Under the pieces are notes generated by a model. The model worked only from the letters and a program-made list of their open reading frames with translations. It was not told where the DNA came from and ran no database searches. A stretch of DNA of 64,000 nt, taken from assembly GCA_024644745.1 (NCBI GenBank), contig JAHEHF010000007.1, positions 1 to 64,000 of the forward strand, in the 5' to 3' direction. The DNA is from Flavobacteriaceae bacterium (lineage in GTDB: Bacteria > Bacteroidota > Bacteroidia > Flavobacteriales > Flavobacteriaceae). The translations under genes were made by a program, and so were the position numbers. Within the stretch, counting starts at the first letter, position 1, and each line of letters begins with the position of its first letter. Below, piece by piece: positions 52,591 to 60,781 of this stretch.

Positions 52591-53727
52591 TTAATTATAC
52601 CAATCGGTAATTTTATCTGATAATAGTTGTAATAAGGATCTTTTCGCGATCAAAAACCTGGCAGAAAGCGTCATGCCCTTGCGCAGCTTGCCCAGGGTAT
52701 TTTTATTTAAGAAAAGACCTGTTTCGTTTAAAGAACAGGTCACCCGGAACGCGGGTGTTTTGTCAATGACCGAAACATCCCCGTTGATCTCCAGGACCCT
52801 ACCATTGGCCACGCCCCACTGATGATGGGGAAAGGCATCAATTTGAAATTTAACGATGTCATCTCTTTTGATCAGGCCAATATCTGATGGAGGCATATAG
52901 CATTCGACAACAAGTTTGGTTTGAGGAGAAATTTCGGCAATTCTTGTACCTGCATGAATAAAATTACCTACCTCAATTCCTTGAAAATGCTGGATGCTCC
53001 CTGTGATATTTGCCTTGATGAGGTATTTCGATTTTTCTTCGCTTCTCTTTAGATACAGGATATTCAGTTCATTTAAAAGCTCGTGCAGCTGCTTTATTTC
53101 CTTTTGCCAGATATTTTTTTGCAGGTCTCTGAAAAAAGATAGATTGTTCTGGGACAATTCAAGCTCATAAGCACTTTTATCCAGCGTAATTTTTGCAATA
53201 ACGTCTTTATGAAACAATACCAGTTGAGTATTGTAGTGAGATACATTTTCTGCTATCCGGCGCTGAAGATCCTTGATTTTCTGACTGTAGCGCCTGTATT
53301 CACTTTTATAAAGATCAGAACGGATCGAGTCGTATTGGAAATGTGAATTTCGCGATAAATAATCCAGATCTCTGATAAAAACCCTCGTCGTATCAATTTT
53401 CTCTTGTATTGAAACAATTTCCTTTGAGATAAAAGAATCATCAAGAAGGATGATTGAATCCCCTGTTTTTACTTGACTGTTTTCCGAAACGAGAACTGAA
53501 ACCACTTTCGCATCGATAGGACTCGTCACAATGTTTCTTTCTTTATTGGGTCTGATCATGCCTGGGGTGCTGGTATAAAGATCAATTTGTATAAACGGTG
53601 TGAGCAAAAGCACTAAGGCAAATCCAATAAGCAAAATAAGGTAGATCGCTTTGCTTTTTCTCAGGTTTTTAAACCGATGTATCTCATAGCTGTATTCCAG
53701 CATGTCTTTGGGGAATATTTTACTCAT
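52591..53727 (-). CDS. HlyD-type membrane-fusion/adaptor protein of the peptide exporter
   Basis: The ATG at 53727 gives 378 residues starting MSKIFPKDMLEYSYEIHRF; an upstream ATG at 53763 is possible. One N-terminal transmembrane helix (about 30-48), a first half-lipoyl segment (IVTSPIDAKVVSVLVSENSQVKTGDSI), a long coiled coil (about 100-235) and the second half (IKANITGSIQHFQGIEVGNFIHAGT), then a beta-barrel domain. This is the layout of adaptors partnering C39-type exporters. First gene of the minus-strand locus. Confidence 0.92.
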   Translation of the reverse strand: MSKIFPKDMLEYSYEIHRFKNLRKSKAIYLILLIGFALVLLLTPFIQIDLYTSTPGMIRPNKERNIVTSPIDAKVVSVLVSENSQVKTGDSIILLDDSFISKEIVSIQEKIDTTRVFIRDLDYLSRNSHFQYDSIRSDLYKSEYRRYSQKIKDLQRRIAENVSHYNTQLVLFHKDVIAKITLDKSAYELELSQNNLSFFRDLQKNIWQKEIKQLHELLNELNILYLKRSEEKSKYLIKANITGSIQHFQGIEVGNFIHAGTRIAEISPQTKLVVECYMPPSDIGLIKRDDIVKFQIDAFPHHQWGVANGRVLEINGDVSVIDKTPAFRVTCSLNETGLFLNKNTLGKLRKGMTLSARFLIAKRSLLQLLSDKITDWYN

Positions 53728-53934
53728 AAGGCGATGAATATATGGACTCAGGCAAGTCGTCAATGGTCATACAATATTCTTTAAAAAAGCTGGATTATGT
53801 CCTTTAAACCCCTCCCATATAGTAGGGAGAGCCCTTACCATTCTCGCAAGGATCCGAAAAGCCAAAAGCCTTAATTCCTGTATTTTTTTTATTTCTAATA
53901 TTCACCCTACCTTAGGTCTTCAAACCAATAGCTT

Positions 53935-54303
53935 ATGGGTTCGCATCCGATCAACCTCCTTTTTAGATTTTTGCTGGAGCTTCTTGCCCTTGGCATCACG
54001 GGGCTCTGGGGCTTTCACCAGGGCAGTGGAATCATTGGGTTTTTTCTTGCCGTGTTTTTACCGCTGATTATGGCCCTGATCTGGGGGGTGTTTTCAGTAC
54101 CCGATGACCCCAGCCGTTCAGGAAAGGCCCCGGTGGCCACACCGGGAACCCTTCGCCTTCTTTTAGAGTTAGTGATTTTTGCATTTGCCACATGGGCGCT
54201 TTATGACCTGGGCTTTTCAGGCTTGTGTTTGACTTTCGGATTGCTGGTAGTTGTGCATTATGGTTTGTCTTATGATCGGATCAAATGGCTTTTGCAACGC
54301 TGA
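53935..54303 (+). CDS. YrdB-family (DUF2568) membrane protein
   Basis: The 122-residue protein has four hydrophobic helices. It contains FRFLLELLALGITGLWGFHQG and LPLIMALIWGVFSVPDDPSRSGKAPVATPG, the conserved YrdB/DUF2568 segments, then LRLLLELVIFAFATWALYDLG. Function unknown. It is divergent from the peptide exporter locus; the 207 bases after it hold nothing recognisable. Confidence 0.85.
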   Translation: MGSHPINLLFRFLLELLALGITGLWGFHQGSGIIGFFLAVFLPLIMALIWGVFSVPDDPSRSGKAPVATPGTLRLLLELVIFAFATWALYDLGFSGLCLTFGLLVVVHYGLSYDRIKWLLQR

Positions 54304-54510
54304 ATCCTTACATCCGTGTTTTGTTCTCTTCTTCGCAGGAATTTTTATAAAAATCCGGTCAGCATGTTGAACCGGGGCACAAGGCAGATCTATGACCACA
54401 ATCATTTTTAATCAGGCGATTTTTTTTTAAATTGCTGTAGTTTGAAAAGGGCCAGGGACTTGCTCATGACACGATCCCGAACCGAATAAAATTCAATTTA
54501 AAGGAATAAA

Positions 54511-55401
54511 ATGGCATTCATTGACTATTACAAAATACTGGGGATCAATAAAAATGCATCTGAAAATGAAATTAAAAAAGCATACCGGAAGCTGGCGCGC
54601 AAATACCATCCCGACCTGAACCCCAACGACAAAGAAGCCGAAAAGAAGTTCAAAGAGATCAACGAGGCAAATGAGGTACTGAGTAACCCCGAAAACAGGA
54701 AGAAATACGATAAGTACGGTAAAGACTGGAAGCATGGGGAAGAATTTGAAAGGGCGCAAAAGGAGCAGCAACAGTACAGAAGCAGTCATACCACAGGCGG
54801 AGGGTTTGGAGAAGGCGATTTTTCTGATTTTTTTGAATCCATGTTCGGAGGCAGGGCATCCAGAAGCAGTGACAGACGGGTCAAATTTAAAGGCCAGGAT
54901 TTTAATGCAGATTTACACCTCGATATCACTGATATTTATGAAACGCATAAAAGAACACTCACGGTTAACGGGAAAAACATCAGGCTGACCATTCCTGCAG
55001 GGGTTAAAAATGAACAGGTCATCAAAATAAGGGGACAGGGCGGAGAAGGTATCGGTGGCGGGCCCAGGGGCGACCTGCTGATCCGGTTTGTGATCACCAA
55101 CAACACGAATTTCAAAAGAGATGGCAACAACCTTTACACAACACTGCCCATTGACTTGTATACCGCTGTGCTCGGCGGAGAAATTACCGCAGAAACTTTC
55201 ACAAGCAAGGTAAAGCTCAAGGTGAAGCCCGAAACTCAGAATGGAACAAAGGTCAAGCTGAAAGGAAAAGGTTTTCCGGTCTATAAAAAGGAAGGAGTTT
55301 ATGGAGACCTTTTTATCACCTATCAGGTAAAGATCCCCAGAAATCTCAGTGCAAAAGAAAAGGAGTTATTTGAAGAACTAGCTAAATTGAGCAACAGATG
55401 A
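54511..55401 (+). CDS. cbpA: DnaJ-class co-chaperone, CbpA-like
   Basis: The 296-residue protein has an N-terminal J domain ([34 protein letters not shown], with the HPD motif), a Gly/Ser/Arg-rich linker (about 85-115) and the C-terminal beta-sandwich substrate-binding domains ([23 protein letters not shown]...PRGDLLI). There is no zinc-finger domain, so it is the CbpA/DjlA-type class II form. It stimulates DnaK. It overlaps the cbpM-like gene by 4 bases. Confidence 0.93.
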   Translation: MAFIDYYKILGINKNASENEIKKAYRKLARKYHPDLNPNDKEAEKKFKEINEANEVLSNPENRKKYDKYGKDWKHGEEFERAQKEQQQYRSSHTTGGGFGEGDFSDFFESMFGGRASRSSDRRVKFKGQDFNADLHLDITDIYETHKRTLTVNGKNIRLTIPAGVKNEQVIKIRGQGGEGIGGGPRGDLLIRFVITNNTNFKRDGNNLYTTLPIDLYTAVLGGEITAETFTSKVKLKVKPETQNGTKVKLKGKGFPVYKKEGVYGDLFITYQVKIPRNLSAKEKELFEELAKLSNR

Positions 55402-55691
55402 GTACAAAACAGTTTATACCACTTGAGCAGCTATGCGTCCATTATGAGATCGAAATGTCTTTTTTCCAGGGCCTGATGGAACATGACCTGCTTCAAATCA
55501 CCACAATTGAACAAACCCATTATTTGCATGTCGACAGTCTGCATGAACTAGAGAGAATACTTCGTTTGCACCAGGATTTGTATATCAACCTCGAAGGAAT
55601 TGATTCTGTTTTGCACCTTTTGAATAAAATTGATGTTTTGCAAAGAGAGTTGGTTGAGATAAAAAAAAGGCTTGGGCTATATGAAAACTAA
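55398..55691 (+). CDS. cbpM: CbpM-like chaperone modulator
   Basis: The 97-residue protein has a MerR-like start ([29 protein letters not shown]) and a C-terminal helical region ([31 protein letters not shown]). It matches the small partner that binds the J domain of CbpA. The 4-base overlap with cbpA supports a coupled pair. Confidence 0.85.
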   Translation: MSTKQFIPLEQLCVHYEIEMSFFQGLMEHDLLQITTIEQTHYLHVDSLHELERILRLHQDLYINLEGIDSVLHLLNKIDVLQRELVEIKKRLGLYEN

Positions 55692-55737
55692 GTTTTGAAT
55701 CTTTTTCTATCTTTATATAGACTTCATAGATGGTTAT

Positions 55738-56880
55738 ATGCAAAAAACAAGAAGGAAATTCCTAAAAAACGGACTCAAAATTGCTTTGGCCAGTCCGCTG
55801 ATCAGTTCAAGCCTGTTATCTTTTAAAACCCGGAAAAAAGCGCCTACCCTAAGAATTCTGATTCTGGGAGGAACCAGCTTTCTGGGTCCTCATCAAATTG
55901 CTTATGCCCTTGACAGGGGCCATTCGATATCAACATTTACACGGGGAAAAACCAAACCCAGCGTACATCAGGATAAGTTTGACAGGGTTAACATGCTGAT
56001 CGGAGACAGGGAGAATGATCTGAGTGCTTTGGAAAAAGGAGAATGGGACGTCGTCATTGACAACTCAGGAGGAAAAACGGACTGGACCAGAAAAACAGCA
56101 ACTTTGTTGAAAGAAAGGACGGGAATGTATATGTATACTTCATCCACAGGGGTCTATTATCCTTATTTAGGAGGCCAGATTGATGAAAATACTGAAGTTT
56201 TAATGAAAGAACCCCTTGATGTTGTTGATGAAGAAATGAAGTTGGAATATTGGTACGGTGTCATGAAATCTACATCAGAAGCTGAAACCATTAAGGCTTT
56301 TGGTAAGGACAGATCAATGATTGTTCGTCCCACATATATGATGGGTCCGGCCGATAAAACTGACCGATTTATTCATTGGCCTGTCAGGTTGGCCCGGGGA
56401 GGCCAAATCATGGTCCCGGGACCTGATGACCCTGTTCAGTATATTGACGTAAGAGATGTTGCAGAATGGATGATACGGATGGCAGAAGAAAAAACAACCG
56501 GAATTTTTAATGTCGCAGGTCCTGAAAAGGAACAAAATATGATGAAATTTGTTCAGGAGGCCAGTGGGGCTTTTGATGTTTCATGCAGCTTTACTGCGAT
56601 TGATGATGATAACTTCCTGAAAAAGAATGGTGTTCCGTATTTGATTCCCTGGATCATGCCCGAGGGAAATAATTATGGGACTGCCAGAATCTCCAACAGG
56701 AAAGGCATCAAGGCAGGATTGACTTTCAGAGATTTGAAAGTATCTGTAAAAGACACGCATCAGTGGTGGTATTCAGATGCTTTGACCGATGAAAGGCGCA
56801 ACAAGTTCGAGCAAAAGCCGGACGCTGTGCTCTCGCGGGAAGCCTCTATTTTAAAAAATTGGAAAGCCCGTCAAAAATAG
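55738..56880 (+). CDS. Tat-exported NAD-dependent epimerase-like protein
   Basis: The 380-residue protein begins MQKTRRKFLKNGLKIALASP, a twin-arginine signal (TRRKFLK) with a hydrophobic h-region. After this LRILILGGTSFLGPHQIAYALDRGH is a Rossmann motif (GGTSFLG) of the extended SDR/epimerase type. MYTSSTGVYYPY holds a serine/tyrosine region, but YWYGVMKSTSE provides the YxxxK pair. A cofactor-bound enzyme exported folded by Tat is consistent. The substrate is unknown. Related proteins in this phylum are often annotated as epimerases or twin-arginine signal proteins. Confidence 0.82.
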   Translation: MQKTRRKFLKNGLKIALASPLISSSLLSFKTRKKAPTLRILILGGTSFLGPHQIAYALDRGHSISTFTRGKTKPSVHQDKFDRVNMLIGDRENDLSALEKGEWDVVIDNSGGKTDWTRKTATLLKERTGMYMYTSSTGVYYPYLGGQIDENTEVLMKEPLDVVDEEMKLEYWYGVMKSTSEAETIKAFGKDRSMIVRPTYMMGPADKTDRFIHWPVRLARGGQIMVPGPDDPVQYIDVRDVAEWMIRMAEEKTTGIFNVAGPEKEQNMMKFVQEASGAFDVSCSFTAIDDDNFLKKNGVPYLIPWIMPEGNNYGTARISNRKGIKAGLTFRDLKVSVKDTHQWWYSDALTDERRNKFEQKPDAVLSREASILKNWKARQK

Positions 56881-56932
56881 CATGGACCATTCAGCCTTTT
56901 AAAAAATCAAATATTTAAAGGATCTGGAATGG

Positions 56933-57574
56933 CTATTTTACCCTGCTGATCGTGAGCCCGTCGCGAATTGGCAACAAGACCGTTTCCAGTCTGGGATCTT
57001 CATTGATCAATTTGTTGTATTCGATAAGTGCTTTGGTGTCTTCATCTTTTGCATCAGGTTTTTGAGTCACTTTTCCGCTCCAGAGCACATTGTCGGATAA
57101 AATGACCCCACCTGAATTCATCTGATCGATGATGGCATGAAAATAATTGCTGTAATTGGCCTTATCAGCATCGATGAATACAAGGTCAAAAGGGCCTTCG
57201 ATCTGCTTGATGACCTCCAGGGCCTCACCTGTATGTTGTTTGATACTGCCCTTGAAAGGGGAGCGGTCAAAATATTTTTTTTGAAGATCGAAAAGTTCTT
57301 CATTGTGGTCTATGGTGTGCAAAATGCCGTTTTTTTGCAGGCCTTCTGCCAGGCAAAGGGCCGAATACCCGGTATAGGTGCCAATTTCCAGAATTGTTAG
57401 AGGGTTGACGAGTTTTGAGATCATTGACAGGACCCTGCCCTGAAAATGACCGCTGATCATTCTGGGCACCAGTGCCTTTTGCCAGGTTTCTTTGTACAAT
57501 TCAGTTAGAAGGGCAGGTTCTTTTTGTGAATGCGACGAGGCATAGTCATCAATATTTTCAGGTAAGAAATTCAT
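56933..57574 (-). CDS. O-methyltransferase (class I SAM, family 3)
   Basis: The 213-residue protein has PLTILEIGTYTGYSALCLAEGL (motif I), GILHTIDHNEELF, and FDLVFIDADKANYSNYF, the metal-coordinating DADK block of catechol-type O-methyltransferases, then SDNVLWSGKV. Such enzymes need a divalent metal and methylate hydroxyl groups, e.g. of catechols or caffeoyl derivatives. It overlaps none and lies 14 bases downstream of cls. Confidence 0.9.
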   Translation of the reverse strand: MNFLPENIDDYASSHSQKEPALLTELYKETWQKALVPRMISGHFQGRVLSMISKLVNPLTILEIGTYTGYSALCLAEGLQKNGILHTIDHNEELFDLQKKYFDRSPFKGSIKQHTGEALEVIKQIEGPFDLVFIDADKANYSNYFHAIIDQMNSGGVILSDNVLWSGKVTQKPDAKDEDTKALIEYNKLINEDPRLETVLLPIRDGLTISRVK

Positions 57575-57588
57575 ATGATTAAGAGGAG

Positions 57589-59025
57589 TTACAGTATGGG
57601 TGCGAGTAATCTTGAAAGAGAGCAGACCACTTTGATATACCAGGGTTTTCCGATTAATTCTTCAAGCTGCAATTTATAACAATCTTTGAGATCTTCTTCA
57701 AAATGAAATTTTAGTTTTTTAGCAATGGCCTCGTCAATGATAAACGCATTGACCTCGGCATTGAGACTAAAGCTTCTCTGGTCCATGTTCGTGCTGCCCA
57801 CTGTGCTGAGCGATGCATCAATGACCATGGTTTTGGAATGCATCATCCCTTTGGTATAATAATAGATCTCCACCCCGCTCTGCAGCAACTCCTTTAAATA
57901 GGTTTGAGAAGCAAAATAAGCCGTTTTGATGTCAGGTTTTTCCGGAATGATAATCTTGATCCTGACCCCGCTTTTAGAAGTGATTTTTAAGGCGTTCAGG
58001 ATAGATTCATCAGGAATAAAATAAGGAGTGGTGATCAATATTTCTTTGCGGGCATTGGTGATCATTCCAAAATAGGCTTCCATGATGGTCTGGTTGTTCT
58101 TGCCGTAGTCGCTTCCCAGGATGCTCGTCGGGGTCTGTGTGCTTATATTGTTCCGATTGGTATAAACAATGTCACTCAAGTCTATTTTTTGTCTGCTGGT
58201 AAAATACCAGTCACTGATAAAAATATATTGAAGATCTATCACGGCTTCTCCTTTGATCAAAATATGGGTATCTCTCCAGTAAAGGTTTGCTTTGTTAGGG
58301 TTGATGTACTTGTCATTGATATTGATGCCGCCTACAAAACCTGTTTCATTGTCAATTACCGCTATTTTTCGATGGTTTCTGTAATTGGCCTTATGTGCCA
58401 GCCTTGAGAACCATACGGGCATGTAGGGATAGGCCTCAACCCCATTTGTTTTTAATTTACTGAGACTTTTTCGGCTGATGGAACTTCCAACGTCATCATA
58501 TATTATTTTGACCTTGATGCCTTTATTTGATTTTTCGCATAAAAGATCAATGATTTTGGTACCGATATCGTCGTCTTCAATGATATAATAATCAAGATGG
58601 ATGCTCAGTTGTGCCTTTGAAAGTTCTTCGAGCAGAACAGGAAATTTCTCTTCCCCGTTGATGAGTATATCTATCTGATTGTTCAGACTAAAACTGACCT
58701 GTTCTATATTGTAGAATAACGTTGGTAATTTTGAATAGGGCTTCAATGCAATATGATCAGGGGATTGCTTGCTGAGCTGGGTAATCTGGTTGAGGTAAAC
58801 TTTGTCAAAGTATCTCTTTTTGGTGAATAGTTTTTTCTTTTGATACTGGGCACCAAAAAGGAGATAAATGATCACCCCGGCTACCGGAATCAGCAGGATC
58901 AAAAAAATAAATGCAAATGATTTCTCCGGCTTTTTATTGTCCAGAATGATGGTTAGGATAATGAAACTGATAAAAACATAATACGCGATTAAAAAAAAAG
59001 GCCTAATGGTTTCTATATAGTCCAT
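57589..59025 (-). CDS. cls: Cardiolipin synthase
   Basis: The 478-residue protein has two N-terminal transmembrane helices (about 8-28 and 37-57), then two phospholipase-D domains: NHRKIAVIDNETGFVGG (first HKD) and MHSKTMVIDASLSTVGSTN (second). It condenses two phosphatidylglycerol molecules into cardiolipin at the inner membrane. Its promoter box directly abuts the terminator of the preceding gene. Confidence 0.93.
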   Translation of the reverse strand: MDYIETIRPFFLIAYYVFISFIILTIILDNKKPEKSFAFIFLILLIPVAGVIIYLLFGAQYQKKKLFTKKRYFDKVYLNQITQLSKQSPDHIALKPYSKLPTLFYNIEQVSFSLNNQIDILINGEEKFPVLLEELSKAQLSIHLDYYIIEDDDIGTKIIDLLCEKSNKGIKVKIIYDDVGSSISRKSLSKLKTNGVEAYPYMPVWFSRLAHKANYRNHRKIAVIDNETGFVGGININDKYINPNKANLYWRDTHILIKGEAVIDLQYIFISDWYFTSRQKIDLSDIVYTNRNNISTQTPTSILGSDYGKNNQTIMEAYFGMITNARKEILITTPYFIPDESILNALKITSKSGVRIKIIIPEKPDIKTAYFASQTYLKELLQSGVEIYYYTKGMMHSKTMVIDASLSTVGSTNMDQRSFSLNAEVNAFIIDEAIAKKLKFHFEEDLKDCYKLQLEELIGKPWYIKVVCSLSRLLAPIL

Positions 59026-59084
59026 ACAAATATCTTTTTCCCGTTTTTCATTTGATCAAAACTGATCGTGGGGGTCACTTGAAT

Positions 59085-59092
59085 CAAAGATA
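59085..59092 (-). promoter_or_regulatory. Bacteroidota -7 promoter box for cls
   Basis: The minus strand reads TATCTTTG, an exact TAnnTTTG match, 59 bases before the cls start. Its T-side end touches the poly-T tract of the upstream terminator. Confidence 0.45.
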
Positions 59093-59122
59093 AAAAAAAA
59101 CGGTATTGAAGTTTCAATACCG
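59092..59122 (-). terminator. Intrinsic terminator after the sigma/anti-sigma pair
   Basis: CGGTATTGAA and TTCAATACCG form a perfect 10-base stem with a two-base loop, followed on the minus strand by nine T. It ends the sigma/anti-sigma transcript 22 bases after the stop at 59145. Confidence 0.9.
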
Positions 59123-59144
59123 CTAATATATAAGGGCTCCTGTC

Positions 59145-59405
59145 TTATTTTTTTTTCAGTTCCTCTTTTAGTTTTATTTCAAGCTCCTTCTTTTCTGCTT
59201 CAGTGAGCTGTTCTGAACCATCACAAGGAGTCAGATAGTTCCCGAAGAGTTTTGACAATATATTATTCTGTTTGGTATAAGCCTTACAGTATTTACAGAA
59301 GATCAAATGAAAAGTAAGTCTTATTTTCTCGATAAAAGAAGCCTCTCCATATTGATTTTTGTCGCAAATGGTGGTTGCTTCATCACAGTTCATGTTAAAT
59401 TTCAT
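59145..59405 (-). CDS. Putative zinc-binding anti-sigma factor
   Basis: The 86-residue protein contains HLIFCKYCKAY, an H-x3-C-x2-C arrangement, with an upstream cysteine (NMNCDEATTIC) as possible fourth ligand. This is the ZAS (zinc-associated anti-sigma) motif. No membrane helix is present, so it would be cytosolic. It starts 10 bases after the ECF sigma gene, the usual order for a cognate pair. Sensing function unknown. Confidence 0.75.
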   Translation of the reverse strand: MKFNMNCDEATTICDKNQYGEASFIEKIRLTFHLIFCKYCKAYTKQNNILSKLFGNYLTPCDGSEQLTEAEKKELEIKLKEELKKK

Positions 59406-59415
59406 ACACGAATAT

Positions 59416-59985
59416 TTAATTTTTAAACCATTTCTTTTCCATACAGTCTCTCAGCTGATGTCTGGCCCTGTGAATAATGACCCACAAGTTTGACGGGGTG
59501 ATACCCAATTCATTACAAATTTCCTCTGTTTCGTATTTCTGTACCGTCTTGAGCACAAAGACCATCCGGTATTTTTCAGGCAAGTTCTCTATACAGGCTT
59601 CCAGGGCCTTTTTCAGTTCCTCATTTTCGATGTTCTTTTCTGCTTCATTGCCCCAGTTTTGAGGAACACGCTCCTCGATCCAGTCTCCCTTCTTTTTCCC
59701 TTCTTCATAAAAAGTCATGCGGATCTCCTTCTTCCCTTTGGCAGAATTTATTTTACGGTAGTGGTCAATGATTTTTCTTTTTAAAATGGATACGAGCCAG
59801 GTGCGTTCAGAGGCCTGGCCCCTGAAGTTATCCTTTCCTTTGATTCCTGAGAAGAAAGTTTCCTGTACCAGGTCCTTGGCCAGCTCCTGCCTGTCAACCC
59901 TCGTGATGGCATAATTGTATAAATAATCAGCATAATTTTTGACCCATTGATCGGGATTCAGCTCATGCACCGGCGTATCTGCCAT
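59416..59985 (-). CDS. ECF-type RNA polymerase sigma factor
   Basis: The start MADTPVHELNPDQWVKNYADYLYNYA at 59985 gives 189 residues; a longer frame would run into the sdhC start region and is rejected. Region 2 includes AKDLVQETFFSGIKGKDNFRGQASERTWLVSILKRKIIDHYRK. Region 4 is LPEKYRMVFVLKTVQKYETEEICNELGITPSNLWVIIHRARHQLRD. It directs polymerase to a set of promoters controlled by the downstream anti-sigma protein. Confidence 0.92.
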   Translation of the reverse strand: MADTPVHELNPDQWVKNYADYLYNYAITRVDRQELAKDLVQETFFSGIKGKDNFRGQASERTWLVSILKRKIIDHYRKINSAKGKKEIRMTFYEEGKKKGDWIEERVPQNWGNEAEKNIENEELKKALEACIENLPEKYRMVFVLKTVQKYETEEICNELGITPSNLWVIIHRARHQLRDCMEKKWFKN

Positions 59986-60077
59986 CCTTTTTAAATTTTT
60001 AAGCTTTGTAAATATAACAATGTTGATGTACATAAAATAATCATTGAATTTAGACATGAAAAAATTTATGGAATTGG

Positions 60078-60085
60078 TATATTTG
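60078..60085 (+). promoter_or_regulatory. Bacteroidota -7 promoter box for sdhCAB
   Basis: TATATTTG matches TAnnTTTG exactly, 25 bases before the sdhC ATG, in the divergent gap with the sigma gene. Confidence 0.5.
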
Positions 60086-60110
60086 CTCTCTACTTTATAA
60101 ACCAAGCAAA

Positions 60111-60770
60111 ATGAGCGGATTTTTATCTTCATCTATCGCTAGAAAGGTGGCTATGGCACTGTCGGCACTTTTCTTAATTATTTTTCTGATTATTCATTTG
60201 ACCGTCAACTTAACCTCTCTTTTCAGTGCGAGGGTATTTAATGAATTGTCCCATTTTATGGGAACGAACCCTTTAATTCAATTTGCCATGCAACCCATTC
60301 TTATTTTTGGGGTTGTTTTTCATTTTGTGATGGGCTTTGTTTTAGAACTGAAGAACAAACGGGCCAGGCAAGTAAAATATGTCAAATACAACGGCGGGGC
60401 AAACGCCAGCTGGACGTCCAGAAACATGCCGCTCACCGGAATGGTGATCCTTGCTTTTCTGATCCTGCACTTTATCGATTTCTGGGTTCCGGAAATGAAA
60501 TATAAATACATAGAGTTCCTGCCGGAAGATCCAAACAGGTATTTTGAAGAATTACAGCATAAATTTGTGAGTCCTTTGAGAGTAGGGGCTTATGTTATTG
60601 CTTTTGTGCTGCTTGCACTGCATTTGCTCCACGGCTTTCAATCGGCTTTTCAATCTGTCGGTTTCAACAATAAATACACCGGTGCGGTAAAATCTTTTGG
60701 GAAATTTTATTCTTTTGTCGTTCCTCTGGGGTTCATTATTATCGCTTTATACCACCATTTTAATCATTAA
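60111..60770 (+). CDS. sdhC: Succinate dehydrogenase cytochrome b subunit
   Basis: The 219-residue protein has five transmembrane helices typical of the single-subunit B-type anchor. [40 protein letters not shown] and [18 protein letters not shown] supply the histidines that ligand heme b. It anchors SdhA-SdhB to the inner membrane and passes electrons to menaquinone. First gene of sdhCAB. Confidence 0.94.
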   Translation: MSGFLSSSIARKVAMALSALFLIIFLIIHLTVNLTSLFSARVFNELSHFMGTNPLIQFAMQPILIFGVVFHFVMGFVLELKNKRARQVKYVKYNGGANASWTSRNMPLTGMVILAFLILHFIDFWVPEMKYKYIEFLPEDPNRYFEELQHKFVSPLRVGAYVIAFVLLALHLLHGFQSAFQSVGFNNKYTGAVKSFGKFYSFVVPLGFIIIALYHHFNH

Positions 60771-60781
60771 TCTATTCATTT

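Noticed and set aside
59986-60132. Longer N-terminus of the sigma factor
   Set aside because: It would add about 49 residues not found in ECF sigma factors and would overlap the sdhC start and promoter.
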